Shown here one piece after another: positions 12,024 to 22,327 of a stretch of DNA of 64,000 nucleotides. The position numbers and the translations under genes were made by a program. The notes under the pieces are model-generated. The model saw only the letters and a list, made by a program, of their open reading frames with translations, was not told the DNA's origin and ran no database searches. The stretch comes from Corbicula japonica. Taxonomy: Eukaryota; Mollusca; Bivalvia; Venerida; Cyrenidae. Numbering within the stretch: position 1 is the stretch's first letter; every line of letters starts with the position of its first letter. The stretch is taken from NCBI GenBank assembly GCA_038501625.1, contig JAZAYU010000005.1:15087996-15151995 (forward strand), read 5' to 3'.

Positions 12024-12248
12024 TTCACTTACATTTTGTGTTAAGAAAAATATACACTTTGCCCTTAACTTCGTTTGGAATGGAGGGATTTCAAAATAAC
12101 TTGGCACAGATGTTCACCATAACAAGGCGGTGTGTCGTGACAATACCCATGCCTGTAGGTCCAAGGTCAAGGTCACTGTTACTAAAAATAGAATTTTCTT
12201 GCAAAATCTTGTCGGCTCTGTAAATTTGTTATTTCTTATTGGATTTTT

Positions 12249-13154
12249 GTGTCGCCCTTTCGAAGAAATGGCGATACATAGGGATCGCTTTGTCCGTCCG
12301 TCGGTCTGTCCGTCCGTCCCTCCGTCCGTCACAAAAACTTAACGTTGGCTATAACTTTGCCAATTCTTAATATTTCTTCATGAAACTTGCAAATTATATT
12401 GCTTATGACAACACGCCCGAGATGATGCCAAATTCTCAAGGTCAAGGTCACATTTGATGGAGTTATGCCCCTTTTTGTACTTGGATTTTTACATGAAAAC
12501 TTAACGTTGGCTATAATTTTGTCATTTCTTAATATTTTTTGATCAAACTTTCAAATTATATTGCTTATGACAACACGCTCAAGATGATGCCAAATTCTCA
12601 AGGTCAAGGTCACATTTGATGGAGTTATGCCCCTTTTTGTACTTGGATTTTTACACGAAAACTTAACGTTGGCTATAACTTTGTCATTTATTAATATTTT
12701 TACATCAAACTTTCAAATTATATTGCTTATGACAACACGCTCATGATGATGCCTAATTCTGTGATGGAGTCCATCTCTCCGTCCGTCCGTCGATCACGAA
12801 AACTTAACGTTGGCTATAACTTTGCCATTTCTTAATATTTCTTTATCAAACTTTCAAATTATATTGCTTATGACAACACGCTTGAGATGATGCCAAATTT
12901 TTAAGGTCAAGGTCACATCTGATGGAGTTATGCCCCTTTTTGTACTTGGATTTTTACACAAAAACTTAATGTTGGCTATAACTTTGTCATTTCTTAATAT
13001 TTTTACATCAAACTTTCAAATTATATTGCTTATGACAACACGCTCATGATGATGCCAAATTCTTTGATGGAGTTATGCCCCTTTTTGTACTTGCATTTTT
13101 ATTCCGACATAGCACCAGAGGGCGACACAAGTGTTCAACTGAACACCCATCTAG
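12249..13154 (+). mobile_element. Helitron-like element H4, TGTGTCGCC type
   Basis: It starts GTGTCGCCCTTTCG, then a GTCC microsatellite (12292-12330), then about 4-5 units with CTTAACGTTGGCTATAAC and TTATGCCCCTTTTTG. It ends GGGCGACAC, a hairpin GTGTTCA-AC-TGAACAC (13131-13146), CCAT and CTAG before TT. The uninterrupted sequence survives at 10895-10926, showing that H4 entered a T-run. Relatives lie at 49244-50439 and, inverted, from 51006. Confidence 0.8.
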
Positions 13155-13201
13155 TTAAATAACTTGGTATAATTGTTCACCATATCAAGACGATATGTCA
13201 C

Positions 13202-14533
13202 GTACATGCCCAAGCCTTTAGGTCGAAGGTCAAGGTCACTGTTACTAAAAATAGAATTTTCTTGTCCGGGCTGTTACTTTGTTATGAATGGAGGGATTTC
13301 AAAATAACTTGGCACAAATGTTCACCATGACAGGGCAATGTGCCGCGTACCATGCCCATGCCTGTAGGTCAAAGGTCAAGGTCACTGTTACTAAAAAGAG
13401 AATTCTCTTGTCTGGGCTGTTACTTTGTTATGAATGGAGGGATTTCAAAATAACTTTGCACAAATGTTCACTATGACAAGGCAGTGTGTCCGCACAATAC
13501 CCAAGCCTGAAGGTCAAAGGTCAAGGTCACTGTTACTAAAAATAGAATTTTCTTGTCGGGCTGTAACTTCATTATAAATGGAGGGATTTCAAAATAACTT
13601 GACACAAATGTTCACTATGACAGGGCGTTGTATTGCGTACCTTGCCCATGCCTGTAGGTCAAGGTCACTGTTACTAAAAATAGAATTCTCTTGTCCGGGC
13701 TGTAACTTTGTTAGGAATAGATTGATTTTAAAATAACTTGACACAAATGTTCATCATGACAAGATGGTGTGTCCCGTACCATGCCCATGCCTGTAGGTCC
13801 AAGGTCAAGGTCACTGTTACTAAAATAGAATTTTCTTGTCAGGGTTGTAACTACGTTAGGAATAGAGTACATGCCCAAGCCTTTAGGTCGAAGGTCAAGG
13901 TCACTGTTACTAAAAATAGAATTTTCTTGTCCGGGCTGTTACTTTGTTATGAATGGAGGGATTTCAAAATAACTTGGCACAAATGTTCACCATGACAGGG
14001 CAATGTGCCGCGTACCATGCCCATGCCTGTAGGTCAAAGGTCAAGGTCACTGTTACTAAAAAGAGAATTCTCTTGTCTGGGCTGTTACTTTGTTATGAAT
14101 GGAGGGATTTCAAAATAACTTTGCACAAATGTTCACTATGACAAGGCAGTGTGTCCGCACAATACCCAAGCCTGAAGGTCAAAGGTCAAGGTCACTGTTA
14201 CTAAAAATAGAATTTTCTTGTCGGGCTGTAACTTCATTATAAATGGAGGGATTTCAAAATAACTTGACACAAATGTTCACTATGACAGGGCGTTGTATTG
14301 CGTACCTTGCCCATGCCTGTAGGTCAAGGTCACTGTTACTAAAAATAGAATTCTCTTGTCCGGGCTGTAACTTTGTTAGGAATAGATTGATTTTAAAATA
14401 ACTTGACACAAATGTTCATCATGACAAGATGGTGTGTCCCGTACCATGCCCATGCCTGTAGGTCCAAGGTCAAGGTCACTGTTACTAAAATAGAATTTTC
14501 TTGTCAGGGTTGTAACTACGTTAGGAATAGAGT
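13202..14533 (+). repeat. Perfect 665-bp tandem duplication
   Basis: The block starting at 13202 recurs at 13867, offset 665 bp. I found no difference between the copies reading base by base to 13868/14533. Two identical 62-aa ORFs (13288, 13953) reflect this. It is a very recent unequal exchange inside the repeat array, or an assembly artefact. Confidence 0.85.
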
Positions 14534-15078
14534 AATTTCAAAATAACTTGGCAGAAATTTTCACCATGACAAGGTGGTGAGTCGTGTACCATGTCCATGC
14601 CTGTAGGTCCAAGGTGAAGGTCACTGTTACTAAAAATAGAATTTTCTTGTCCGGGCTATAACTTTGTTTTGAAGGGTTTTCAAAATAACTTGGCACAAAT
14701 GTTCACCATGACAAGGCAGTGTGTTGCGTACATTACCTATGCCTGTAAGTCCAAGGTTAAGGTCACAGTTACTAAAACTTGAATTTACTTGTTCGGGCTA
14801 TAACTTCTTTATGAATGAAGGGATTTCAAAATAACTTGGCACAAATGTTCACTATGACATTGCATTACATTACCACCAACTTCTTCACAGTCATTTCCTT
14901 AATGAGAAGACAACAGTGCCACAAATACAAATAATTTACTTGATCATCAAGTTTATGCATATTCTTATAATTACTCGAATTTCACTGTCTTTGAAATGCT
15001 ATTATTCCCATCATTGCACTTTAGTATCTGAAAACGATGCATAGCGGGGGAATCCCTGTCCTATGGACACATTTCTAG

Positions 15079-15322
15079 TTATATGCTATTTATTATACAG
15101 GTATATAAACAGATACATGAACAAGAGAAAAGCTAAAAGGGTTGGGCATAAAGTTCTTTCAGCATTATTGTGTGCCCTCCCACATAATCCTACCACATTT
15201 CTATTTTCATTATAACATCCTTCACCCCATACAAATGTAAGAAATGTAAACTAATGCCTCGGTCCATTTGTCCATAAATTATATATTGAAATGTTTATAC
15301 TTTAGAAATATTTTTTATTTAG
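15079..15322 (+). other. 3' part of CHTF8 intron 1
   Basis: Non-repetitive intron sequence between the last Helitron-like terminus and the exon 2 acceptor. No other feature was recognised. Confidence 0.6.
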
Positions 15323-15443
15323 GAGTGGAAGCAATGGTCAAGCACCAGAATGGGCCATGATAGAATTACAGGGGACTTTAGAGACAAGACATCCAGTTCC
15401 ACTTAGTGGCCGCTTTATAGGAGACCTTCACTTTACACAAAAG
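15323..15443 (+). CDS. CHTF8: CHTF8 exon 2 (about residues 8-48)
   Basis: A 121-nt exon lies between an acceptor (TTTTTTATTTAG) and a donor (GTATCA). It encodes the N-terminal half of CTF8, including the family's conserved EWAMIELQG segment and a GDLHF segment. Phase is 2 in and 0 out, matching exons 1 and 3. It is one of the few unique-looking stretches in this part of the window, with Helitron-like repeats ending about 245 bp upstream at 15078. Confidence 0.93.
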
Positions 15444-15705
15444 GTATCATTTTTTTTAAACATTTTCGGATGTTTACCTTGAAAAAAACTTTTGAAAATT
15501 AATAAGAGAAATCAATTTGGGCACAAAACTACAATATTTTTCATTCAAGAAAAAAACATGTCAGTTAAAAGAGGGTGATTCTCACCTAATTCTCACCAAA
15601 TGTGGGATACAATGGTGAACTTGAAGAATGTGGGAAACTTTATGAGAATAGGCTGAAGATGGCCTCTAAGTTATGCATTTTCACAGTGGTTACCTGACTT
15701 AATTT

Positions 15706-15947
15706 TTAACCTTTTACTACATATATGTATATAAAACATGTGCAACCAGTGTAGATCCAGATCAGAAAGCACATCTGTGCCATCTGATCTGGATCTACAC
15801 TGGTCGCATTTTGTTCAGAAATTACCTAATGAATCTAAAAGTGAAAAAAGCAGGTCCACGTCAGACAGTACAAATGTGCTGGTGATCTGGATATATACAC
15901 TGTAATAAGGTGTAGTATGCATTATGGAGTAATGGGTAAATTTCATA
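15706..15947. mobile_element. TTAA MITE, diverged copy
   Basis: This copy carries the family's central inverted motif GATCCAGATCAG...CTGATCTGGATC and TTAACC/GGGTAA ends. It lies in CHTF8 intron 2. Confidence 0.65.
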
Positions 15948-15975
15948 AATGAATATACTTTGTTTAACTTCTTAA

Positions 15976-16180
15976 CCCTTTCCTTGATATATGAGATCCA
16001 GATCAGCCAGCACATCCATGCCGTCTGATCAGGATCTGCACTGGTCGCATTTTGGTCAGAAATAACCTAATGAATCAAAAAGCGAACAGTTTAGATCCAA
16101 TCAGATGGCACGGATGTGCGGGCTGATCTGGATCTAAACTGTTCGACCTAGCAATAAAGGTGTATCTATACAGGAAAGGG
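15976..16180. mobile_element. TTAA MITE, intact copy (205 bp)
   Basis: The ends are CCCTTTCCTTGATA and, inverted, CCCTTTCCTGTATA, flanked by TTAA at 15972-15975 and 16181-16184. Inside are repeated GATCCAGATCAGC-type palindromes and CACTGGTCGCATTTTGGTCA. TTAA duplications point to piggyBac- or Kolobok-type mobilisation. This is the best-preserved member of a family with about a dozen copies in the window, and lies in CHTF8 intron 2. Confidence 0.85.
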
Positions 16181-16307
16181 TTAATCTAAGTTGATATTAT
16201 CAAGACCAGTGCTGGAAATTTTTATATAATAATATGGATTCAAAGGCAAATTTTGGTTGGTTGTAGTTTACAGACACTGAATGAAAGATTTTTAATTTCT
16301 TTTACAG

Positions 16308-16514
16308 GATGTTCCAGTTTTAATCATTGGGCATCACATATTGTATGGCAAGGTGGTGACACTGGAAAAACCCTATGGCATCATGGTGAAAGATACTTCA
16401 GTGAGCGATTCTGACTCTACCACAAACTATAACATTACAGCTGTGATAAAGAAGAAATTGCTTTTCAAAACCAGACCTAAACCAATCATAGCAAATGTAC
16501 CAAAGAAAGTGTGA
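16308..16514 (+). CDS. CHTF8: CHTF8 exon 3, CTF8 C-terminal half and stop
   Basis: This is the last coding exon of CTF8, the small subunit that joins CTF18 and DCC1 in an alternative clamp loader. That complex loads PCNA in the nucleus and supports sister-chromatid cohesion. The exon encodes 68 residues with the family signatures [18 protein letters not shown] and [11 protein letters not shown], ending VPKKV as in animal CTF8. The acceptor is TTTTACAG and the stop is TGA at 16512-16514. The assembled protein is 116 aa, against about 121 in human. An AATAAA overlaps the stop codon and is followed by a GT-rich stretch, so the 3' UTR may be very short. The reading frame is intact, which suggests a functional gene. 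Confidence 0.95.
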   Translation, partial: DVPVLIIGHHILYGKVVTLEKPYGIMVKDTSVSDSDSTTNYNITAVIKKKLLFKTRPKPIIANVPKKV

Positions 16515-16519
16515 ATAAA
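16514..16519 (+). promoter_or_regulatory. Poly(A) signal overlapping the CHTF8 stop
   Basis: The hexamer AATAAA begins on the last base of the TGA stop. A GT-rich tract follows about 30 bp downstream (16548-16556), as expected of a cleavage site. It is the nearest signal, but use of a later one cannot be excluded. Confidence 0.6.
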
Positions 16520-16883
16520 AGTCTGTTTTAAACACCAAGTTTGTGTTGTGTGTGCAATATTTACACTTCAACTTCGTTCTCTACGATGAAGTCTTATTCA
16601 TTTAACAAATCATAATTTCTAATGGTAAACAGTGTGACGTAATAATTTGAAAGGCGTGGCTATAGTAGAACCGTTTACAATTTATTGGACGTTGCACAAT
16701 ATTTTGACGCGTGACGTTTCCGAGCACGCATGTTTTGCCACGAGTTGCTGCCAAAAAGCGTGCCGTCATGCACTATTCCGTCAATGTTGCTGTTCCAACA
16801 GCCATTCGAACATCCGCAAGCCGCAACATCACAAATTCTTCTAATAATTTCTGTATTAAAGAGAGTCTTAATGTGTGTAAATA

Positions 16884-17045
16884 TAAGGATTGAATCAATA
16901 TTTGATGGTTTTCATTTGGGTATGAAAAACAGTTGAAATGTTTAAAGTACGCAAGAAGCACTTCGGGCTTCACACACTTTAAACAACCCAACTGTTTTCC
17001 ATACCCAAATGAAAACCATCAAAATTAATATTGATTCAATCCTTA
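16884..17045. repeat. 162-bp palindrome
   Basis: The left arm begins TAAGGATTGAATCAATATT and the right arm is its complement ending TCAATCCTTA. The arms stay paired for about 65 bp each, with a few indels, through CATTTGGGTATG. A small centre contains GAAGCACTTCGGGCTTC. It is a foldback element or MITE just downstream of CHTF8. Confidence 0.8.
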
Positions 17046-17237
17046 AATAAATTGAGATCAAGATAAGCCAGAACTTCCATGCTGTCATCTGATCTGGATC
17101 AACAATGGTTGCTTCTTGATCAGATGTAACCCAATTAATGTAACAGCAATCTGTGTAGATGTTGATTAGACATCACAGAATGAGATCCAGCTGATCTGGA
17201 TTTAAATTGGCTGATAAACCATGGAGTAAAGGGTTAA
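17046..17237. mobile_element. TTAA MITE, degenerate copy
   Basis: Diverged internal family motifs (CTGATCTGGATC) and a right end GTAAAGGGTTAA. The left end is lost against the palindrome. Confidence 0.5.
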
Positions 17238-17499
17238 CTTTGTTTTACTTTAAAGATTTAGTTAAGAATAAATAATTAATTAATGAATTATTTATTTATC
17301 GGAAATGAGAGAAAAACAACCAGCAATAAATATCTTTTAAAAAGATTAACAGTGTTTGTGGAAAAGATTTTTTAGATATGTTTAGAAATTAATTGTGCTG
17401 CTAAGTTTAGTAATTATGTAAACCCTTTAGTCTATACATACAGATTTATTGCATGCATGTCCAGTGTAGATCTAAATCAGCCAAAACATCCCTTCCATC

Positions 17500-18858
17500 C
17501 AGGGTTGGCTTATTGACCGGTCAATTGAGTATTGACCGGGCCGGTGGTCAATACTGGTCAATAGTGGTCATTACAGTCAATACTGGGCATTACTGGTCAA
17601 TTAAATTTTATTCACAACCAAAATGTTCTTAGAATCATTTAAAATCCTTTAGGCTCTTACAATAGCCCCTGTAAGGGCCTAAATGGTACTTCATTCATGG
17701 TTTAATATTAGTAAATCCTTAAAGAACACAACTCATTAATTCGTATGTCCCTATGTTCAATAAGTAATAAAAATATATTTTCTGCCAGTTAAGCAAAGCA
17801 AATTAGGTGGAAAAAAAATCCTTTGATTGGGTAAGATCTTTTGAATGTACCCATCAAAAGTTGTTTTGTTCATTGGTTTAATGCACAAGTTCTCATGTAT
17901 TTTTCTAAAATATATGGTCATTCAGCTTTTGGCATTCAACACTTACAGACACATTTTCTTAAGGACATGGAAACTATAGTGTATATATAAACAGCATGAC
18001 ATATAGGCATTTATGATAAGTAACAGATTGAAATCAATAAAATTTAATTCTGTTAAATGTAGTATGTTAAAAGTTTCAAGTTATATAATGTTTGTTATGT
18101 TTGGTGTAATTTATGTATTGGATTCTGTGAAGAACATTCCGTAAGCTTTGCCCAAGTGCTCAGTACAATATATACATTATATGAAACAGTATGACTTGGT
18201 TGTTTACTTGTGCAAAGATCTGTGAGGTCAAAGGAAGTGCTGTCACCCCTTGGTCACCTGACCATCCATTGTCAAACACAAGTGTTATTTGGCAAGTGTT
18301 TAACACCTACTTTATGGTTATTGGATAATCCTTAAATAAACAAATTGGCATCTTAATTGACATGTTCCCAAGTTCAATAAACAATAGAAGTGTGACACAA
18401 CACCCCTCCATCTTCTGACCATCAATTGTCATACACAAGTGTCAGTTGGCAATAGTGTAACATCAACTGGTGTTTCAAAATTGCCTTTGCGAAATAAAGA
18501 TTTTTCAAGTTACTGAATCATACTCTGTTGATTGTTTATAAAACACTGAAATTAAAAGAATTCTTATTTTGTCTAAAGACTCACTAGAATAAAGCCCCCA
18601 AAAAATCATCTGTGGATTTTATGATCACATTGCTGAGGGCAGTAAGGCAAAGCCTGTTCACGTGAAGTTAGTTTTAAAGTAACTTAAGTAGAAATAAAAT
18701 AAGAGTTTAATGGTTTGTTTTCTTCATTTCTTAAATGAAAATCTTGAAAAAAAGTTCAATTGACCAGTATTGACCACTTGTGGAGTATTGACTGGGACGG
18801 TTTTAACCGGTTAAAACCGCTGGTTTAAACCAGGGGTGGTCGTTTGGTGCCAACCCTG
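17500..18858. mobile_element. Non-autonomous hAT element, 1.36 kb
   Basis: The TIR is CAGGGTTGGC at both ends, flanked by a perfect 8-bp target duplication CTTCCATC (17492-17499 and 18859-18866), which is the hAT signature. Subterminal regions are packed with TATTGACC/GGTCAATA motifs. No transposase ORF is visible. It is inserted in the TTAA MITE. Confidence 0.92.
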
Positions 18859-18986
18859 CTTCCATCTAATCTGGATTTAAACTGGTTGCCTCTTGGACAG
18901 ACTTTAATAAAATGATGAACCTAAAAGTGAACTGTGCAATTATCCGAACAGACAGCATGAATGTGCTGGCTGATCTGGATCTACAG

Positions 18987-19620
18987 TTACGAAATCTGAA
19001 AGATATTCGTAAATACATATCACAGAGATCAGCAGAGATTCTTGTACATGGACTTGTTCACTCCCATCTAGATTTTTGTAATGGGCTTTTTGTCAACATT
19101 CCAAACTATCAGATAGAATGACTACAAAGAGTTCAGAACCGTGCAGCTAGAATTGTAACAAATGCATCCTTTGATCAAAACAGCAAAGATATTTTAAAAT
19201 CATTTCATTGGCTCCCAGTGCATGCGCGGATTATGTTTAAAATTCTAGTAATGGTGTTTTGTGTAATACATAAAACAGCCCCAGTGTATCTCCAACAACT
19301 GTTCACTCGCAGCCAAAGTCGCTACAAACTAGGGTCAAGAGATGAAAGAAATCTTAACATCCCCAGAACACAAACAAGAATGGCTGATAGATCTATAGCT
19401 GTTACAGGCCCAAAGTGGTGGAACGCTCTTCTGAACCATTTAAAGTGCATTGAGAAAGAAGATCAGTTCCGATGCAAACTTAAGACTCATTTGTTTAATG
19501 TTTTCTTTGACTAAAACATATTAAGCACGAGAGCAGTGTAAATAGGACTGTAAAGCGCAATCGAATATTTTACAATAATTTTTGCGCTATATAAATGTAC
19601 TTGTATTTGTATTTATTATG
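18987..19620 (+). pseudogene. 5'-truncated CR1/L2-type LINE, reverse transcriptase C-terminus
   Basis: The translation gives the conserved C-terminal region of CR1/L2/Rex1-like reverse transcriptases. It starts around LVHSHLDFCNGL, continues through LQRVQNRAARIV, HWLPVHARIMFKIL and PKWWNALL, and ends KTHLFNVFFD. A TGA at about 19119-19121 interrupts the frame between the first two blocks, so the copy is dead. The 3' end has the GCGCTATATAAAT hairpin region and a TTGTATTTGTATTT tail typical of this clade. It was inserted in the TTAA MITE and later interrupted in its tail by mini-Helitron H6. Confidence 0.85.
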
Positions 19621-20897
19621 TCTCCCCCCCTCTGGGGGAGACATATTGTTTTTGCCCTGTCCGTCTGTCCGTCACTCCGTCTGTCACACTTTGTTTCCGC
19701 TCAATAACTCGAGTACCCTTTGACCCAGAGCCTTCAAACTTCATAGGGTGATAGCCCTTATTGAGTAGAAGAACCCTATTGATTTTGGGGTCAGTAGGTC
19801 AAAGGTCAAGGTCACAGTGACCCAAAGAGTGAAAACCGTTTCCGCTCAATAACTCGAGTACCCTTTGACCCAGAGCCTCCAAACTTCATAGGGTGATAGC
19901 CCTTATTGAGTTGAAGAACCCTATTGATTTTGGGGTCAGTAGGTCAAAGTTCAAGGTCACAGTGACCCGAAGAGTGAAAACCGTTTCCGCTCAATAACTC
20001 AAGTACCTTTTGACCCAGAGCCTTCAAACTTTATAGGATGACAGCCCTTATTGAGTAGAAGAACCCTAATGATTTTGGGGTCAGTAGGTCAAAGGTCAAG
20101 GTCACAGTGACCCGAAGAGTGAAAACCGTTTCCGCTCAATAATTTGAGTACCCTTTGACCCAGAGCCTTCAAACTTCATAGGGTGATAGCCCTTATTGAG
20201 TAGAAGAACCCTACTGATTTTGGGGTCAGTAGGTCAAAGGTCAAGGTCACAGGGGCCCGAAGAGTGAAAACCGTTTCCGCTCAATAACTCAAGTACCCTT
20301 TGACCCAGAGCCTTCAAACTTCATAGGATGACAGCCCTTATTGAGTAGAAGAACCCTATTGATTTTGATGTCAGTAGGTTAAAGGTCAAGGTCACAGGGG
20401 CCGGAAGAGTGAAAACCGTTTCTGCTCCATAACTTGAGTAGCCTTTGACCCAGGGACTTCAAACTTCATAGGTTGATAGCCATTATAGAGTAGAAGAACC
20501 CTATTGATTTTGGGGTCAGTAGGTCAAAGGTCAAGGTCACAGGGGCCCGAAGAGTGAAAACCGTTTCTGCTCAATAACTGGAGTACCGTTTGACCCACAG
20601 CCTTCAAAATTCATACGATGGATGTCCTTATTGAGTAGTGGACTCCTATTGATTTTGGGGTCAGTAGGTCAAAGGTCAAGGTCACACGGGCCCCGAAGAG
20701 TAAAAACCGTATCCGGTCTATTACTGGAGTACCGCTTGACCCAGAGCATTCAAACTAAATAGGGTAATAGCCCTTATTGAGTAGAAGAACCCTATTGATT
20801 ATGGGATCACTAGGTCAAAGGTCAAGGTCACAGGGGTCTGGGTGCAGGGGGGGGGGGCGCAGGGGGGAGACATGCGTTTTTCACAAAAAACATCTAA
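19615..20897 (+). mobile_element. Helitron-like element H6, about 145-bp core x 8
   Basis: The 5' end forms a hairpin (TATGTCTCCCCC with GGGGGAGACATA), followed by CCGTCTGTCCGTC. About eight units of some 145 bp follow, with CGCTCAATAACTCGAGTACC and AGGTCAAAGGTCAAGGTCAC. The 3' end has a TTTTT-CAC-AAAAA hairpin, then CATCTAA before TTT, a CTRR-type Helitron terminus. The interrupted LINE tail resumes afterwards (TTTGTATTTGTT). Confidence 0.8.
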
Positions 20898-20988
20898 TTT
20901 GTATTTGTTAACTCATGCAATAAAAGGTGTATATATGGAGTAAATACCTGTTGCAGAGCCCTCTCCCACTTGGTGCAGTTCAGTGGTT

Positions 20989-21170
20989 TAACCCTTTCCT
21001 CCATATATACACATTTTTACACATGTGCGACCAGTGAAGATCCAGATCAGCCGGCACATCTGTGCTGTCTGATCAGGATCTGCACTGGTCGCATTTTGGT
21101 CAGAAATAACCTAAAGAATCAAAGAGCGAACAGTTAAGATCCTGATCAGACGGCACGGACTAATCTATTT
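20989..21170. mobile_element. TTAA MITE, right end missing
   Basis: The left end TTAACCCTTTCCTCC and the internal motifs are preserved. Similarity stops abruptly after CAGACGGCACGGA. Confidence 0.7.
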
Positions 21171-21625
21171 GTACTCATGTCCAAGGGGAAATACTGCAGG
21201 TAGACATTAATAATAAACCAATTTGAATTACCTCCCTTGTTCTGGAAACAAACTAGATTATTATGGTCATTGTGGCATCACAGGCAAAAACACATGTGCA
21301 CCATCCAATAAATTGTAAGCGGTTACAGTTCAAACCATGGTCAAGTGAAAAGACTTCATGGGTATACCATTTAAAAGCAGGTCTTATTCTCATTATAAAA
21401 TATGTCAAGCTGTGCATTACTTTATATTGTCACATGTCAAATGTAATGACACTGCGATAACAAATATACATTTTACAGATTGGAAAAACTCATAAAACTG
21501 AACTAAGCAAGTTCCTTATAATTGTAACTACTGAGGTATCATTTAATTTCGTTTGGATGAATCTTTGCAAAAAATCCACAATAGATATGTTTGTGTGGGC
21601 ATAATTTCACACAGTTATGTTAAAC
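21171..21625. other. Intergenic sequence, nothing recognised
   Basis: No gene or repeat recognised. It ends where the sequence shared with the post-gap copy begins. Confidence 0.5.
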
Positions 21626-21837
21626 AGTGAATTATTTAAACTTGGAATGATTTTCAATTCTAGAATCCTCATACTCTTCTGGACAATGGAAAGTTGATCT
21701 TTTTGTCAAATACTGTTTTCAAATTATCTCCAACTGGCATTAGTTTGTGATAAGTGATATACTTTAATAACTGTGCTCAATGTTTACTTACCCTGAACTA
21801 TAGCACATTACCTTTAATGCATGTATATCTTACTTAC

Positions 21838-22165
21838 CTTTGGGTGAGATATGCACGCATATCTAACCCATATGGCATTCATGCCTTTGTACATGTGGGT
21901 TAGATATGCACGCATATCTAACCTCTATGGCATTCATGCCTTTGTACATGTGGGTTAGATATGCACGCATATCTAACCTCTATGGCATTCATGCCTTTGT
22001 ACATGTGGGTTAGATATGCACGCATATCTAACCTCTATGGCATTCATGCCTTTGTACATGCCTTTGTACATGTGGGTTAGATATTCATGCATATCTAACC
22101 TATATGGACTTTTTACCTTTGGGTCAGATATGCACACATATCTAACCCATATGGCCTGCCAACAT
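21838..22165. repeat. 55-bp palindromic tandem array, copy 1
   Basis: About five units. Each contains a perfect inverted repeat GGTTAGATATGC-AC-GCATATCTAACC and a smaller one, GGCAT-TC-ATGCC, followed by TTTGTACATGTG. The unit length is 55 bp, with one extra 12-bp piece near 22060. The same array occurs inverted at 37072-37450 and again at 51978-52290. Confidence 0.9.
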
Positions 22166-22327
22166 GAGGATTAGATATGCTCCAATAACAGTAAACACTT
22201 AAACTGTTTCATAGTTTTATTCACATCTATTACTGACATCATACTCGATGACAAATGAACAACGTTTAATTGTTTTATGAGCATTGCTTTCATTTTTTAA
22301 GCTTTACAGTATAATTAGAAAACGACA

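Larger units (their letters stand above)
12024..15078 (+). mobile_element. Helitron-like element H5, core like H3, hosting H4
   Basis: A long run of units of the H3 type ends in the same terminus as H3 (TGTCC-TAT-GGACA, ATTT, CTAG at 15075-15078). It is interrupted by H4 at 12249-13154 and expanded by a perfect 665-bp tandem duplication. The left boundary is inferred from the end of H2. Confidence 0.65.
17420..20945. mobile_element. TTAA MITE split by a hAT element and a LINE
   Basis: MITE pieces at 17420-17499, 18867-18986 and about 20905-20945 read as one element in the same order as the intact copies. They run from the AACCCTTTAGTCTATA end through GATCTGGATCTACAG to GGTGTATATATGGAGTAAA. 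The first gap holds the hAT element and the second holds the LINE with its own nested mini-Helitron. Confidence 0.75.

Noticed and set aside
10049..14141. Series of 60-90 aa ORFs sharing CRSKVKVTVTKNRI
   Set aside because: They are translations of the mini-Helitron core unit (AAGGTCAAGGTCACTGTTAC), in frames that vary from unit to unit.
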